DNA from: Candidatus Sysuiplasma superficiale
Lineage (GTDB): Archaea > Thermoplasmatota > Thermoplasmata > Sysuiplasmatales > Sysuiplasmataceae
Assembly: GCA_019720975.1 (NCBI GenBank)
Contig: JAGVSJ010000003.1
Coordinates: forward strand, 66,109-125,485
Direction: 5' to 3'
Length of the DNA stretch: 59,377 nucleotides
A program made the translations under genes and the position numbers. The notes beneath the pieces are model-generated. The model ran no database searches, was not told where the DNA came from, and saw nothing but the letters and a program-made list of their open reading frames with translations. Positions 7,769 through 17,748 of the stretch are shown here, piece by piece (position 1 is the stretch's first letter; each line of letters opens with the position of its first letter).

Positions 7769-8926
7769 ATGATGGACAGAAACAGAATCAGAAAATACGT
7801 AGCCGCTTACGACATATCATCAATAACTGTAGGGGTGCTGGGTTCACATTCAGCTGTCGACGTTGCAGACGGCGCAATGCAGGAGAAGCTGCGTTCCCTT
7901 GTGGTTGTTCAGAGGGGGAGGGATGCAACATACACGCGTTATCTGCGCGTCCTGCGGGATAGTGACGGGAAGGTCAGAAGAGGCATAGTCGATAAGACAA
8001 TTGCGCTGGACAGGTTCAGTGAGATCATGAATGAGGGCAGCATGTCCCTCCTCCGTGAAAATTCAGTGATATTCGTCCCCAACAGATCATTCACCTCTTA
8101 CTGTTCAGTGGATGACATAGAAGATAGATTTGCTGTGCCCATGTTCGGTTCAAGAAATCTTCTGAGGAGTGAGGAACGGGAGGAAGAGGACAACTATTAC
8201 AGGCTGCTTGAAAGGGCAGGTCTTCCGTTTCCTGACGAGATAGACGCACCAGAAGAGATAAGGGAACTCTCGATAGTTAAGCTGCATCATGCTGAAAAGA
8301 AACTCGAGCGGGGTTTCTTTACAGCCTCCAGTTTCGAGGAGTACAGGAGGAAGTCAGAGAGCCTGATAAAGGCGCATGTCATCGACCGGGAATCTCTCAG
8401 GAAGGCAAGGATAGAGAAATATGTCATCGGGCCGGTATTCAATCTCGATTTCTTCTATTCTCCTCTGGAGGATGAAGGGGAGAAGATCGAACTGCTCGGC
8501 ATAGACTGGCGCTTTGAATCTTCCCTTGATGGCCATGTCAGGTTGCCTGCAGACCAGCAGCTTTCCCTTTCCGAGAAGCAGAGAATACCAGAATACACCG
8601 TCGTCGGGCACAACAGCGCTACGCTAAGGGAATCGCTTCTGGACAGGGCGTTCGAACTGGCGGAGAAATACGTATCCGCCACACAGAAATATTATCCGCC
8701 TGGAATAATAGGTCCCTTCACTCTTCAGACTTGTGTTGACAAGGACATGCAATTTTACATCTACGACGTTGCGCCAAGGATAGGAGGAGGTACAAATGCG
8801 CACATCTGGTCAGGACATCCGTACGGCAACACGCTGTACAACAGGAATATGAGCACGGGAAGACGCATCGCGATGGAGATACGGAGGGCGGCGGCTGAGG
8901 GGAGAATAGACGAAATCATTACCTGA
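7769..8926 (+). CDS. purP: PurP-type formylaminoimidazolecarboxamide ribotide synthetase
   Basis: PurP is the archaeal enzyme that uses formate and ATP to turn AICAR into FAICAR in purine synthesis, replacing the folate-dependent PurH step. The protein of about 385 residues shows the DUF1246 N-terminal domain (ITVGVLGSHSAVDVADGA, about residues 16-33) and the ATP-grasp C-terminal domain with YIYDVAPRIGGGTNAHIWSG, where metal- and ATP-binding residues sit. ATG at 7769 (or 7772) is favoured over an upstream TTG because TATA-like sequence near 7733 places the transcript start at about 7760. Archaea often carry several PurP paralogues, so its exact role could vary. Confidence 0.9.
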   Translation: MMDRNRIRKYVAAYDISSITVGVLGSHSAVDVADGAMQEKLRSLVVVQRGRDATYTRYLRVLRDSDGKVRRGIVDKTIALDRFSEIMNEGSMSLLRENSVIFVPNRSFTSYCSVDDIEDRFAVPMFGSRNLLRSEEREEEDNYYRLLERAGLPFPDEIDAPEEIRELSIVKLHHAEKKLERGFFTASSFEEYRRKSESLIKAHVIDRESLRKARIEKYVIGPVFNLDFFYSPLEDEGEKIELLGIDWRFESSLDGHVRLPADQQLSLSEKQRIPEYTVVGHNSATLRESLLDRAFELAEKYVSATQKYYPPGIIGPFTLQTCVDKDMQFYIYDVAPRIGGGTNAHIWSGHPYGNTLYNRNMSTGRRIAMEIRRAAAEGRIDEIIT

Positions 8927-9014
8927 AATGAAAGATCTCAGGCCTTCCCTTCTCAATAACATTTATTAAGTGGTAGGATTTAGTGCGGAAAAAGTTGTCT
9001 TCGAAACCGTTGTA

Positions 9015-9041
9015 ACCCGCACACATGTAAGCTGTGCGGGT
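9015..9041 (+). promoter_or_regulatory. Stable hairpin in the 5' leader of the surface-protein gene
   Basis: ACCCGCACA (9015-9023) and TGTGCGGGT (9033-9041) form a perfect 9-bp stem closed by a 9-nt loop. It lies between a TATA-like element near 8958-8966 and the ATG at 9071, and is followed by a GGAGG ribosome-binding site at 9057-9061. This gene thus has a structured leader of about 80 nt, unlike the apparently leaderless neighbours. Confidence 0.7.
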
Positions 9042-9070
9042 GCAGACAAAGGCATTCGGAGGAAATATTA

Positions 9071-12000
9071 ATGGAAAGCAGAGCATATAAGAAGGCACTA
9101 TCCGTGCTGCTGATCGCGGCGTTTATAATATCCTCAGCTGCCGTGATAGTGACAGAACCAGCAAAAAACACAGCCAGCAATACGACTTCAGGCAAGGTTT
9201 TGTCTGCATCGCCATCATCTTCCCCTGATCCTGTTCTGCTTACTGTTGATGTCCTAGGAACACTGACGGGCGGAGCTCCATTCACACCTCTGACCGATGC
9301 GGCAGTAACTCTCCAGAACACTCACTATCCGTCGCTGACATATACGGTAACATACAACAGCACGCTTTCAGGCTATGTCATAGCCGGTGCGCCGTCGGGT
9401 CCCCTTGAACCCGGTTATTACTGGGTCAACGCCTCTGCTCCAGGCTATTTCACAGGACATCTCTCTTCACCTCTTCGCTTCAACGATACAGCCAGTATTA
9501 ATGAACAGATAATACTGACGCAGGTGGCTCCCCTTGGTTCGGGGAGCGGTACCGTCACAGTCTTTGTCAACAATACAAAGTATGCGCCTTCGGGGCTCAA
9601 GGGCGCCTTCGTGCAGTTCATGGAGACAGGCCCTGTCCTCTCCCAATATGGCGAGGGGAACCAGACAATATATTCCGGCTACACCGATTCCGCCGGAAAG
9701 CTTTCACTGGCAATCAGTGACAAGTACAACTATACTGTCCTCGTTTCATTCAACAACCTCAACTCTTCATATTACCAGTCGCAGGAGTTCTTTGCGGATA
9801 ATTACACCGCACTATCAGCCGCGCAGGTAAGCTCCAGCCCGTCTATAAGTGTGTCGCTGCCCACTGCGTCCGACGTCCAGGCGAATGTGTTCTCCTACAA
9901 CGGCATGCCTCTGACGGGAATTAGAGCCTTCATGCTTTCCTACGCCGGCACCAATGTGCCACTGTCTCAGAGACTGATTCAGGGCAGTGTCTCCTCCTCT
10001 CTTGTATCGTTCTTCGTCCCTGTCGGGCGATATGTGATAGCAGTAAATGCAACTGGCTATGCTACATATATTTCAAATGTCACTGTCACTGCGTCTGATT
10101 TCCCGGGAATACTTCTGCCATCAATAACACTCTCAGGTAAATTCACATCATCAGCCCCTCTCTCAGTTACCTCCGTCACCTATTCCCAGTCGTCCGTAAA
10201 CTGGAGATATCTCAACATAAGCTTCAGGCAGACACTTGACGCAGGGAGCCCTGTCTACGGAGTGCCGTTCAGCTACGTTCCCAGCGCACGCATGCAGTTT
10301 GCTCTTGCATTCAACAACGGTTATCCGTCCATAAACAGCACAGCCCAGATACAGTCATTTCTTGCCGAACTCGGGCCTGAATACACCACAACATACAATC
10401 TGTGGTCCGTGAATTCATCCGCTTATATGAGCAATGTTTCAGCATTCACGTTCTCGCTCTCAGGCGTGTTCACCGGATCAATTGTTGCAAACTCCACTTT
10501 CAGCATATATTCGAATGACTCCTATTCCGCCGAACTCTCTTCTCTTCCAGCCAACGTATCATCCTATTCGGCCGTCTTTGATGCCGCATACAACACGACC
10601 GAAATGCACTATTACAACACCATTCTTCTCCCTCCGGGCTTTGAGCTGTATTCCAACTCCACAACCTCAACAGGCGTTTCAGTTTCCGGCCACACCACAG
10701 TAGTTGTCTTTACGACTATAGTATCAACGGGGTACGCAACTGTATCCATGACGGTCAAGATCGGGCAGAAGCCTGTGGTGAAGGCGGCCGCGGTCACTGG
10801 AAAGTATTCATATGCGTACACCAAGAGCGGTGTGGTCGAATATTATATCGTCAGGGCAGGAATGCCGATAAACTATACTGCTCAGGGTTCCTACGATCCG
10901 TCTGGCGGACCTCTTTATTATTCATGGCACTGGAACAGCACGACCTACAGTTCATCCTACACAAACACAAGTTCCACCGTTGTCTCACACACCTACTACA
11001 ACTACACAACTCCCGGGGTTTTCATCAATATAACTCTCTCTGCAACCACTGTGACAGGAAAGATGTCCAACACGACAATATCTGTCAGGGTTGCCAACGA
11101 CACGACACTCACGGCTGTCATCAGCGCCGTTAACAAGACGTTAAGCAACGGAAGGATCTACACAGGCCAGGATGTCCTTCTCACTGTCAACGGGCTCAAA
11201 TCCAAGGCATCGATAAGTCCGGGTGATGATCAGGGTATAATAATTTCGTACAACTTCTCGTGGGGCGACGGCATACACAACTATACAATCGTGACAAACA
11301 CCCAGTCCAATCTCAACGCATCGCATTCGTACTCGAAGGCAGGCAATTACACATTGAATCTGACAGTCACAGACGAGGTCGGTTTCACAAACACAACAAG
11401 CATCACTGTGCAGGTCAACAAGACACTCAAGCCCATTGTGTCATTTGTGGTTTACAACAAGTACTGGAAGGCTGCGGATGGCAGCGTTCAGGAAAACACG
11501 ACCGTTCATTTCAATGCGTCAGCAACAACAGATCCTGACTTCAACAATTCCGTCCTGATGTTCCAGTGGAACTTCGGCGACATACATAACATAACCAATG
11601 CGACCACAAAGGGAAACATCACTTACGAGAAGTATGTGAATCTCACAGGTGCACAGGGCGGGATGAACGTTACTCACATCTATACCGCAATAAGCACCAC
11701 TCCTCTCACCGTAAATCTCACAGTTGTGGCACCCAACGGTGTCAAAGCATCCTCAACCTATTCTCTTGTGGTTACGTCAGAGCCAAGACCTGATCTGAGG
11801 GTGATAAACATCACATTCAAGCCGAAGGCATTCACTCAGGGTTCGCCTGGAAGGATCAATGTTACCATAATGAATGTGGGCAACGCAAATGCCACATCTG
11901 CCAAGGTGAAGGTATATTCCATTGCTGCGCAGAGTGGTGTCAAAGCACTTATCGGTACGATTACTGTCTTCTACAACGGTACAAACAAGACACCTGTCTC

Positions 12001-12283
12001 AGTGATAAAGCCGAATGAGACTGTCTACGGTTATATCACATGGACGCCATCAACTTTCGGCAATTTCACAATCAAAGCTGAAACGTCGGCCGCGCTCCAA
12101 CTCCTTTCGGTTGACAACACCGGGACGCAGCCAATCGCTGTGAGCCAGTCACAGGTGGCTGTCTACGCTCTCTATGCAGGAATAGTGATAATAATAGTCG
12201 CAGTCATTGCAGTCATCGCGTTGCGGAGAAGGATGCCCGCGAGGGGAAGGGACAGGGGCAAGGATCAGAAAAAGGGTCGCTGA
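9071..12283 (+). CDS. Large secreted, membrane-anchored surface protein with PKD and CARDB-like domains
   Basis: A 1070-residue exported protein. Residues 8-30 form a signal peptide or N-terminal anchor. Residues about 50-350 hold three beta-sandwich units resembling carboxypeptidase regulatory domains (e.g. GYYWVNASAPGYFTG). Around 600-915 lie three PKD-type Ig-like domains, each with a W-x-F/W-G-D-like core (NFSWGDG, QWNFGD) and a V-x-H-x-Y strand. A CARDB-like domain follows (about 925-1035), then a membrane helix (about 1042-1062) and a basic tail rich in Arg and Lys. Sequons N-x-S/T are very frequent, suggesting heavy N-glycosylation. It is likely an S-layer-like or adhesive cell-surface protein. 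The strong ribosome-binding site and leader hairpin suggest high or regulated expression. Confidence 0.85.
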   Translation: MESRAYKKALSVLLIAAFIISSAAVIVTEPAKNTASNTTSGKVLSASPSSSPDPVLLTVDVLGTLTGGAPFTPLTDAAVTLQNTHYPSLTYTVTYNSTLSGYVIAGAPSGPLEPGYYWVNASAPGYFTGHLSSPLRFNDTASINEQIILTQVAPLGSGSGTVTVFVNNTKYAPSGLKGAFVQFMETGPVLSQYGEGNQTIYSGYTDSAGKLSLAISDKYNYTVLVSFNNLNSSYYQSQEFFADNYTALSAAQVSSSPSISVSLPTASDVQANVFSYNGMPLTGIRAFMLSYAGTNVPLSQRLIQGSVSSSLVSFFVPVGRYVIAVNATGYATYISNVTVTASDFPGILLPSITLSGKFTSSAPLSVTSVTYSQSSVNWRYLNISFRQTLDAGSPVYGVPFSYVPSARMQFALAFNNGYPSINSTAQIQSFLAELGPEYTTTYNLWSVNSSAYMSNVSAFTFSLSGVFTGSIVANSTFSIYSNDSYSAELSSLPANVSSYSAVFDAAYNTTEMHYYNTILLPPGFELYSNSTTSTGVSVSGHTTVVVFTTIVSTGYATVSMTVKIGQKPVVKAAAVTGKYSYAYTKSGVVEYYIVRAGMPINYTAQGSYDPSGGPLYYSWHWNSTTYSSSYTNTSSTVVSHTYYNYTTPGVFINITLSATTVTGKMSNTTISVRVANDTTLTAVISAVNKTLSNGRIYTGQDVLLTVNGLKSKASISPGDDQGIIISYNFSWGDGIHNYTIVTNTQSNLNASHSYSKAGNYTLNLTVTDEVGFTNTTSITVQVNKTLKPIVSFVVYNKYWKAADGSVQENTTVHFNASATTDPDFNNSVLMFQWNFGDIHNITNATTKGNITYEKYVNLTGAQGGMNVTHIYTAISTTPLTVNLTVVAPNGVKASSTYSLVVTSEPRPDLRVINITFKPKAFTQGSPGRINVTIMNVGNANATSAKVKVYSIAAQSGVKALIGTITVFYNGTNKTPVSVIKPNETVYGYITWTPSTFGNFTIKAETSAALQLLSVDNTGTQPIAVSQSQVAVYALYAGIVIIIVAVIAVIALRRRMPARGRDRGKDQKKGR

Positions 12284-12388
12284 TCTCCGGATATTTCAGC
12301 CCTTCAAACCGTTTAACAAAACAATTTAATCATTTCCATTTTATTGCGTTGATACTGTTCCTCACCGGCTACAGTGCAGAAGGGGCTC

Positions 12389-14074
12389 TCACATTGAACC
12401 CGGTGCCTCAATACCCATGCAGTTCAGCGCGATCTTGAGGACAGTCGCCGTCGCATCCACAAGGGCAAGTCTGCTCTCCCTTCTTCCGGCAGGTGCCTTG
12501 AGAACGGTCACAAGCCTGTAAAACTGGTTGAAGAGCGAAGCGAGTTCCTGGGCGTACGTGGCGATCCTGTGCACGGCCATGGTTTCTGCAATGCTGTTCA
12601 GGACTGAAGGGAAGAGCGCAAGATGCCTGCAGAGTGCCAGTTCAGACTCATCATCATATTCAAGCTCCACTGGCTTCCAGTCTCCAGCCTTCTCCAGTAT
12701 GCTGCAAGCTCTTGCATGTGCGTACTGTATGAAAGGGGCGCTGCTACCTTCGAAGTTGAGCGCCTCTTCCCACCTGAACACCACCTTCTTCTCGGGCTGG
12801 AGCCTTAGTATGTTGTAACGCAGTGCCCCTGGTCCGACTGCAACTGCGATCCTTTCTGCCTCGGCGTCACTGACCTCCCGTCTCTTGAGGACTTCCTCCT
12901 TAGCTCTCCTTATGCCCTCAGTTACAAGATCGTCCAGAAGTACAAATGAGCCGGCCCGTGTAGACATTCTGCCCGACGGCAGTGAGACGAAGGAATAGAA
13001 CAGAAATTCGGGTTTCATCCCCGGATCCAGTTCGGCGAGAGCTGCCGTCAGGAATCTCGTACCGAGTTTCTGGTCCTCACCAAGGACGTCAATCACACGC
13101 TCCGCACGGGAGAATTTGTCTATGTGATATGCAACATCCCTTGTCGTATAGAGGCTTGTACCATCCTTCCTTGTGAAGTAGAACCTGTCCTCCCCCTGTC
13201 TGGTTTTCACAGGAATGTACCACGCCCCTTCCTCCTCGATCGCCGACGGAAGCTTCTTCAGCCTTTCAATCACATCCCTTACCTTTCCGCTGACTATGAG
13301 ATCGCTTTCGTATGTGTACGTGTCAAGCGCAACGTTTATCGATGCCAGGGATTCCCTGATGCCGGACAGCACAAGATCGGCAACCTCCCTCGCTGCCCTG
13401 ACCGTTTCCCTGTCTCCGCTGTCCAGTTTCTGCTGGAGCTCCTGTATCTCCGCCGCGCACCTGGCGTCGTTCTTTGCCAGCTCGCTTGCCTTTATGTAAT
13501 AACGGACAAGCCTCCTGTCAGGCTTCTTCTCCCCATCCTCCTCCATTTTGATATTCCTTATGCCCCAGAGAAGGACGATGACCTGGCGTCCCACGTCATC
13601 CACATAGTATTCCGATGTAACATTATAACCGCACTGCTTCATGCAGCGGACCAGTGTATCGCCTATTATCGCGTTTCTCGCCCTCCCGACGTGTATCGGG
13701 CCGTTCGGGTTTATCGACGTGTGCTCAACGATCACCCTTTCCTCCTTCCTTGCAGTTAAGCCGTACCTGTCTTTCATACGCAGGATTGTATCCACGGTCA
13801 GCGCTGAAAGCTGCTCCCCACTGGCGTTTATGTTGACATACCCTCCGGAGGATCTCATTTCAAGCCTGTTACCAGAATAGGAAGAGGCGAGCTCGGATGC
13901 AACCGCATCCGGAGCCTTACCAGCAAGCCGCGCAAGTGAGAAGCAGGGAAGAGAAAAATCCGCCCTCTCTCCGGGCACTTCCAGTCTTATGTGCTCTGTC
14001 AGGCCGTACCTGCTCTCTATCTCCTTCTCCAGATGAGCTCTTGCCTCGATAAGAAACTGCTGCAGCGGATCCAA
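12389..14074 (-). CDS. argS: Arginyl-tRNA synthetase
   Basis: A class I aminoacyl-tRNA synthetase that charges tRNA-Arg. The HIGH-like signature appears as PNGPIHVGRARNAIIGD, the KMSK-like loop as SGRMSTRAGSF, and the C-terminal anticodon-binding helices end near the stop. The N-terminal Add1-like domain is present. An upstream in-frame GTG/ATG at 14119 would overlap aRF1; TTG at 14074 is chosen because it follows the aRF1 stop (14076-14078) by one base and has GGGGAGAT just upstream, giving about 561 residues, normal for the family. It is the second gene of an aRF1-argS operon, converging on the surface-protein gene. Confidence 0.93.
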   Translation of the reverse strand: MDPLQQFLIEARAHLEKEIESRYGLTEHIRLEVPGERADFSLPCFSLARLAGKAPDAVASELASSYSGNRLEMRSSGGYVNINASGEQLSALTVDTILRMKDRYGLTARKEERVIVEHTSINPNGPIHVGRARNAIIGDTLVRCMKQCGYNVTSEYYVDDVGRQVIVLLWGIRNIKMEEDGEKKPDRRLVRYYIKASELAKNDARCAAEIQELQQKLDSGDRETVRAAREVADLVLSGIRESLASINVALDTYTYESDLIVSGKVRDVIERLKKLPSAIEEEGAWYIPVKTRQGEDRFYFTRKDGTSLYTTRDVAYHIDKFSRAERVIDVLGEDQKLGTRFLTAALAELDPGMKPEFLFYSFVSLPSGRMSTRAGSFVLLDDLVTEGIRRAKEEVLKRREVSDAEAERIAVAVGPGALRYNILRLQPEKKVVFRWEEALNFEGSSAPFIQYAHARACSILEKAGDWKPVELEYDDESELALCRHLALFPSVLNSIAETMAVHRIATYAQELASLFNQFYRLVTVLKAPAGRRESRLALVDATATVLKIALNCMGIEAPGSM

Positions 14075-14075
14075 T

Positions 14076-15308
14076 CTATCTCCCCGCCCTGTACCGGAGT
14101 ATTGCAGCCACCCCTGCAAAAGCTGTCAGCAGCATCTTTCCTTCATCGGACCCGGCTGATATCAGCTCGACATCTGTGTCCATCTGCTCCGCGATTTCAA
14201 ACATGACATCGACAAGATCCCTTTCTGATGTCATCGTTGTCGTGCCCCCGCACCTGTCACACTTCGGTGCCGCACTGTCCTCATCGGATCTTATCGTCGT
14301 CATGACATTTCCACAGGATGAGCAGGTGTATTCGCGCTGCATCTTCTTCAGTCCCTCGCTTATCAGAAGAAGTGAAACCTGCCCTGCCCTGAGCGCTTCC
14401 ATGACCTCCCCGAGGCCGTAAATGCCAAGTCCCCCATCCGGTTTCCTGATTTCGCCGAGAAGCCTTTCCACCAGTGCCTTCTGCTTCATTATGTCGAGAT
14501 CCTTCAGTCTCTCCCGGGCCTTTTCCACAAGCTCCCTGAGACCATATTCATCAGTATAGCCGGTGTCGAATGTGTCTATTATCTTCTTCTGAAGCTCGTA
14601 GTGCAGGTACTGCTCCTTGACAAAGAAGTCCTTTGTGCTCCCAGGGCCGCCAACCAGTATTCCTGCAAGATTCTTTTCGGGCAGAAATACACTTGCGCAC
14701 AGATCGGCTATTTCCTTGAAATACTCGTTGGTTGCAATTTCGATCAGCCTTTCAAACCTCAGTGCGGACTGGCCTCCCATTCTGTGCTTGCTTGGAACAA
14801 GGGAATGCTTGTTTTTCACGACCTGTATCGTCTGTCCCCTGAGGAAGCCAATTGTGGCCTCCTTCCTGTCTATTACAATCAGCCCATAGACGTCCTTTAC
14901 CTCCAGCATTCCGAGCAGAGGCTCAAGGTAGAACGTCGAGTCGCACCTGTAAAGGAAAGTGGTTACAGGCTCCGGCGGCTCGATAACGTGCTGCACCATT
15001 GTGGTCTGATCGCCGTTCTTTGGAACGGTCCCTACAAAAAAGACCACGCCGTGCTCGGGTGCCACCATCTTGTATCCCTTGAGCCTTGAGAGTATGGATG
15101 ATATTGCGCTCTGCACATTTTTCCTCGTCGAAGAGGATTTTATGTTGGAGGATTGCGACTGTTCGTCCCGGAGATAGCTCGCCACATCAGATATCACCTT
15201 TCCTGCAGGTACATAGAGTGATATCAGCTCCGTTCCTCTGCCCTGGTACGATGCAATCTTCTCAATCTCCCGTTTGAAATCATATCTCTGTCTTTCCGTA
15301 ATTTCCAT
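14076..15308 (-). CDS. prf1: Peptide chain release factor aRF1
   Basis: aRF1 reads all three stop codons and triggers release of the finished peptide. The 410-residue protein has the NIKS stop-codon-reading motif (SSNIKSSSTR, about residues 53-62) in domain 1, the GGQ motif (HRMGGQSALRFERL, about 177-190) that reaches the ribosomal peptidyl-transferase centre, and a C-terminal domain with a zinc-ribbon-like pair of cysteine motifs (CSSCGN and CDRCGG). Length agrees with archaeal aRF1. The gene is divergent from pyrH, with about 80 bp between them holding both promoters. Confidence 0.97.
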   Translation of the reverse strand: MEITERQRYDFKREIEKIASYQGRGTELISLYVPAGKVISDVASYLRDEQSQSSNIKSSSTRKNVQSAISSILSRLKGYKMVAPEHGVVFFVGTVPKNGDQTTMVQHVIEPPEPVTTFLYRCDSTFYLEPLLGMLEVKDVYGLIVIDRKEATIGFLRGQTIQVVKNKHSLVPSKHRMGGQSALRFERLIEIATNEYFKEIADLCASVFLPEKNLAGILVGGPGSTKDFFVKEQYLHYELQKKIIDTFDTGYTDEYGLRELVEKARERLKDLDIMKQKALVERLLGEIRKPDGGLGIYGLGEVMEALRAGQVSLLLISEGLKKMQREYTCSSCGNVMTTIRSDEDSAAPKCDRCGGTTTMTSERDLVDVMFEIAEQMDTDVELISAGSDEGKMLLTAFAGVAAILRYRAGR

Positions 15309-15388
15309 GTTGTTTCACGTCGGTTTAATTTTAATACTGAAATAATCTCTCCCTTTCGAGAAATAGATTAAAACCGGCAGGTTGTCAA

Positions 15389-16117
15389 ATGGCACAGGAA
15401 AAGATTGCAATATCCATCGGCGGCTCTATACTGGTTCCTGACAATGAAGACACTTCGTATATCAAACAGCTCGCCTCTGCTTTACTTGATATGCTCCCCT
15501 CTTATAAATTTCTAGTAGTCTGTGGAGGGGGGAAGATCGCCCGCTACTACATAACAATAGGGAGGGCACTGGGCGCGGACGAGTCTTCGCTTGACGAGCT
15601 AGGCATAGAGGTTACGAGACTGAACGCACGCCTGCTCATAACTGCACTGGGTGAAAAGGCGTATTACAAACCAGCAGAGAGCATAGATGAAGCAAGGCTG
15701 GCTTCAAACAACTATCCGATAGTTGTAATGGGCGGAACACATCCGGGACAGACAACTGACGCTGTCGCTGCTCTTGCGGCCGAAAAGATCAAGGCAGCCA
15801 GAATAATAAATGCAACATCGGTGGACGGCGTCTATACAGATGACCCCAGGACGAATCCTGCTGCCAAAAGGATCGACAGGATGACATTCAAGGAACTGAT
15901 GGACAAGGTGGTTTACGCGAAGATGGAGGCAGGTTCCAGTTTCATCTTTGACCCGCTTGGAGCGAAACTTATAAGCAGAAGCAGGATACCGACAGCGGTC
16001 GTTTTCGGCAGGGACATACAGCAGCTGGTCAATGCAGTCAGGGGCCAGCCTTTCGTCGGAACGATGATAAGTTCTCCGCCGCCTGCACCTGCCTCCGATG
16101 CAAAGGAGTCAAGGTGA
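15389..16117 (+). CDS. pyrH: Uridylate kinase (archaeal PyrH)
   Basis: This amino-acid-kinase-fold enzyme phosphorylates UMP to UDP. The N-terminal ISIGGSIL (about residues 8-15) holds the phosphate-binding glycines; VVCGGGKIARYYI, MGGTHPGQTTDAVAALAAE and INATSVDGVYTDDPR are the archaeal PyrH sequences for UMP and ATP binding. The length of 242 residues is slightly above the family norm because of a short Ala/Pro/Ser-rich tail. A TATA-like run near 15360-15372 is about 20-25 bp upstream of the ATG. It converges with dtdA, the stops being 9 bp apart. Confidence 0.95.
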   Translation: MAQEKIAISIGGSILVPDNEDTSYIKQLASALLDMLPSYKFLVVCGGGKIARYYITIGRALGADESSLDELGIEVTRLNARLLITALGEKAYYKPAESIDEARLASNNYPIVVMGGTHPGQTTDAVAALAAEKIKAARIINATSVDGVYTDDPRTNPAAKRIDRMTFKELMDKVVYAKMEAGSSFIFDPLGAKLISRSRIPTAVVFGRDIQQLVNAVRGQPFVGTMISSPPPAPASDAKESR

Positions 16118-16125
16118 ACCGGCCA

Positions 16126-16959
16126 TCACTTGCTGTACTCCCTGGATGGATCGAAGATGTCCAGTCCCCTGTCCAAAAACAGCGTCGCCACCCTCTCCGC
16201 CTCCTCTTCAAATCCCCTTGAGATATGCATTGCGAGGATGGTTGGTTTCCCGCTCTTTTCAAGGACCTCATCCGCAAGTCTTCCATCTATGTTTCTGAGC
16301 GCATAATTGGGTATGAAATGTGCAAAACTTATGCGGTGCCTTATCGCAATGTCCCTGAATCTTGGGCAGTAGTGGCCCCCGCCAATTCCCACAGCCGTGA
16401 CAGGATTCAGCTGTGTTGCATTGAGCAACGATTCTGCAATTAACGCGGCAGCTTTCCCGTCCGTCCACGCCCGCATGTTGCTCCCTATCTCAGCAAAGAA
16501 TGCCTGGCATTCAAGGTACGGTCCATGGTGAGTGGCCTCAAATGTGATTTCATAGCCATTGCCTCTCCCTCTTTCAGCGGCCTGTATCATTGAAGATGTG
16601 AGAAGACTGGAAGGTGAATGTACAAGGCGACGGCTGATTCCGCCGAGATCGGCAGTACCGTAATTGCCCAGGGGATGGAAAGTTATTGCAGGTATGTTCC
16701 GTTCGGATCTGTGTGTCGAAAGGAAGATCAGTGTCTCTGGCCTTATGCCAAATGCTTCTTCTATCTCGCTGTCGAGGTTGTTCTGAAAAATGTGTAGGCC
16801 AGGTACCCTCACAAGCTCGGCATCTCCGGATCTGTAAAGGGAGAAGCCGCATGCATTCCCCTCAGGACGAAACCCGCCAAGATCAGCAACAGCCTTGCCG
16901 ATCGTAACACTTGCCGGATCCATTTCCGATACAACATACGCGACATGTGGCAGGTGCAT
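16126..16959 (-). CDS. dtdA: D-aminoacyl-tRNA deacylase (DtdA/DTD2, GEK1 family)
   Basis: DtdA removes D-amino acids wrongly attached to tRNA, a proofreading role in archaea and plants. The 277-residue protein holds the family's zinc-site motifs FLSTHRSE (about residues 77-84), ITFEATHHGPYLEC and VGIGGGHYCPRF, whose histidines bind the metal. Length is typical. Its ATG lies 6 bp after the stop of the ABC permease, so it seems to be the last gene of the minus-strand operon that starts at 20215; the functional link with the ABC system is unclear and may be only shared transcription. Confidence 0.93.
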   Translation of the reverse strand: MHLPHVAYVVSEMDPASVTIGKAVADLGGFRPEGNACGFSLYRSGDAELVRVPGLHIFQNNLDSEIEEAFGIRPETLIFLSTHRSERNIPAITFHPLGNYGTADLGGISRRLVHSPSSLLTSSMIQAAERGRGNGYEITFEATHHGPYLECQAFFAEIGSNMRAWTDGKAAALIAESLLNATQLNPVTAVGIGGGHYCPRFRDIAIRHRISFAHFIPNYALRNIDGRLADEVLEKSGKPTILAMHISRGFEEEAERVATLFLDRGLDIFDPSREYSK

Positions 16960-16965
16960 GCTGAA

Positions 16966-17748
16966 TCACTTGACGCCTACTCTCACCTTTCTGTAGAACA
17001 TGAGCGCGATCAGGAACATGAACGCTGTTTCAGCAATCAGAACAGCCTCATCTGTAAAGAAGGAAAGGCCGAAATTCGCCACGTACCCGTCTCTTATCGC
17101 ATCAGTCACGTATGTAAGCGGATTGACGACCATGGTGTAGCGAAGGATGGCAGGCGTGTTTGCTGACACCGGATAGAAGACAGTGCTGGCAAAACTTGCG
17201 AAGAACAGTATCAGTATCTGTATGCTGTTGTACATCTGGTTCGATTTGGATTTTGCGGCAAGTGCAAGCATGAATGAGCCCCAGAACAGGCTACCGAAGA
17301 TCAGGCTGACGACAATTGCAGCAAGCGAAATCGGCGAGATTGACACAGTAGCCCGCAGGACAAACGAGAGGAGTAGCATCACAATCGCACCAAATGTGGA
17401 AAGCGCCATCGTAGTGAATATGATGCCGAGGAGGTATTCAGCCCTGGTATAGGGACCCGAGAGTATCTGCTCAAACATCCCGTATCTCCTGTCTGACCAG
17501 AGCATGCTTCCCGCGACAGCCCCGGCTGTCAGTGTCTGAAATGCTATGATTCCTGGTGAAAGGAAGCTTATGTACTGGACGGAATGACCGCCGATGGACA
17601 GACCGCTTATGAGGGAACCGTACATGTAGCCCATGAAAACCAGATAGATGGTAGGCATCATAATGAGGAATATCAGTGTTCCAGGGTCCGTATTGACAAG
17701 TACATTTCTCTTTGCGAGCCTGTATGAGCTGATTATATCCATTTTCAT
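16966..17748 (-). CDS. ABC-2 type transporter permease
   Basis: A 260-residue membrane protein with about six helices, the usual form of ABC-2 permeases that pair with DrrA-like ATPases to export drugs, lipids or polymers. Recognisable features are the amphipathic N-terminal helix, the GSMLWSDRRYGMFEQILSGP segment before TM3, which is the conserved cytoplasmic coupling helix, and the NPLTYVTDAIR motif (about residues 204-214) before the last helix. It overlaps the ATPase gene by 4 bp and must be made with it. Substrate is unknown; neighbours suggest cell-envelope work. Confidence 0.9.
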   Translation of the reverse strand: MKMDIISSYRLAKRNVLVNTDPGTLIFLIMMPTIYLVFMGYMYGSLISGLSIGGHSVQYISFLSPGIIAFQTLTAGAVAGSMLWSDRRYGMFEQILSGPYTRAEYLLGIIFTTMALSTFGAIVMLLLSFVLRATVSISPISLAAIVVSLIFGSLFWGSFMLALAAKSKSNQMYNSIQILILFFASFASTVFYPVSANTPAILRYTMVVNPLTYVTDAIRDGYVANFGLSFFTDEAVLIAETAFMFLIALMFYRKVRVGVK

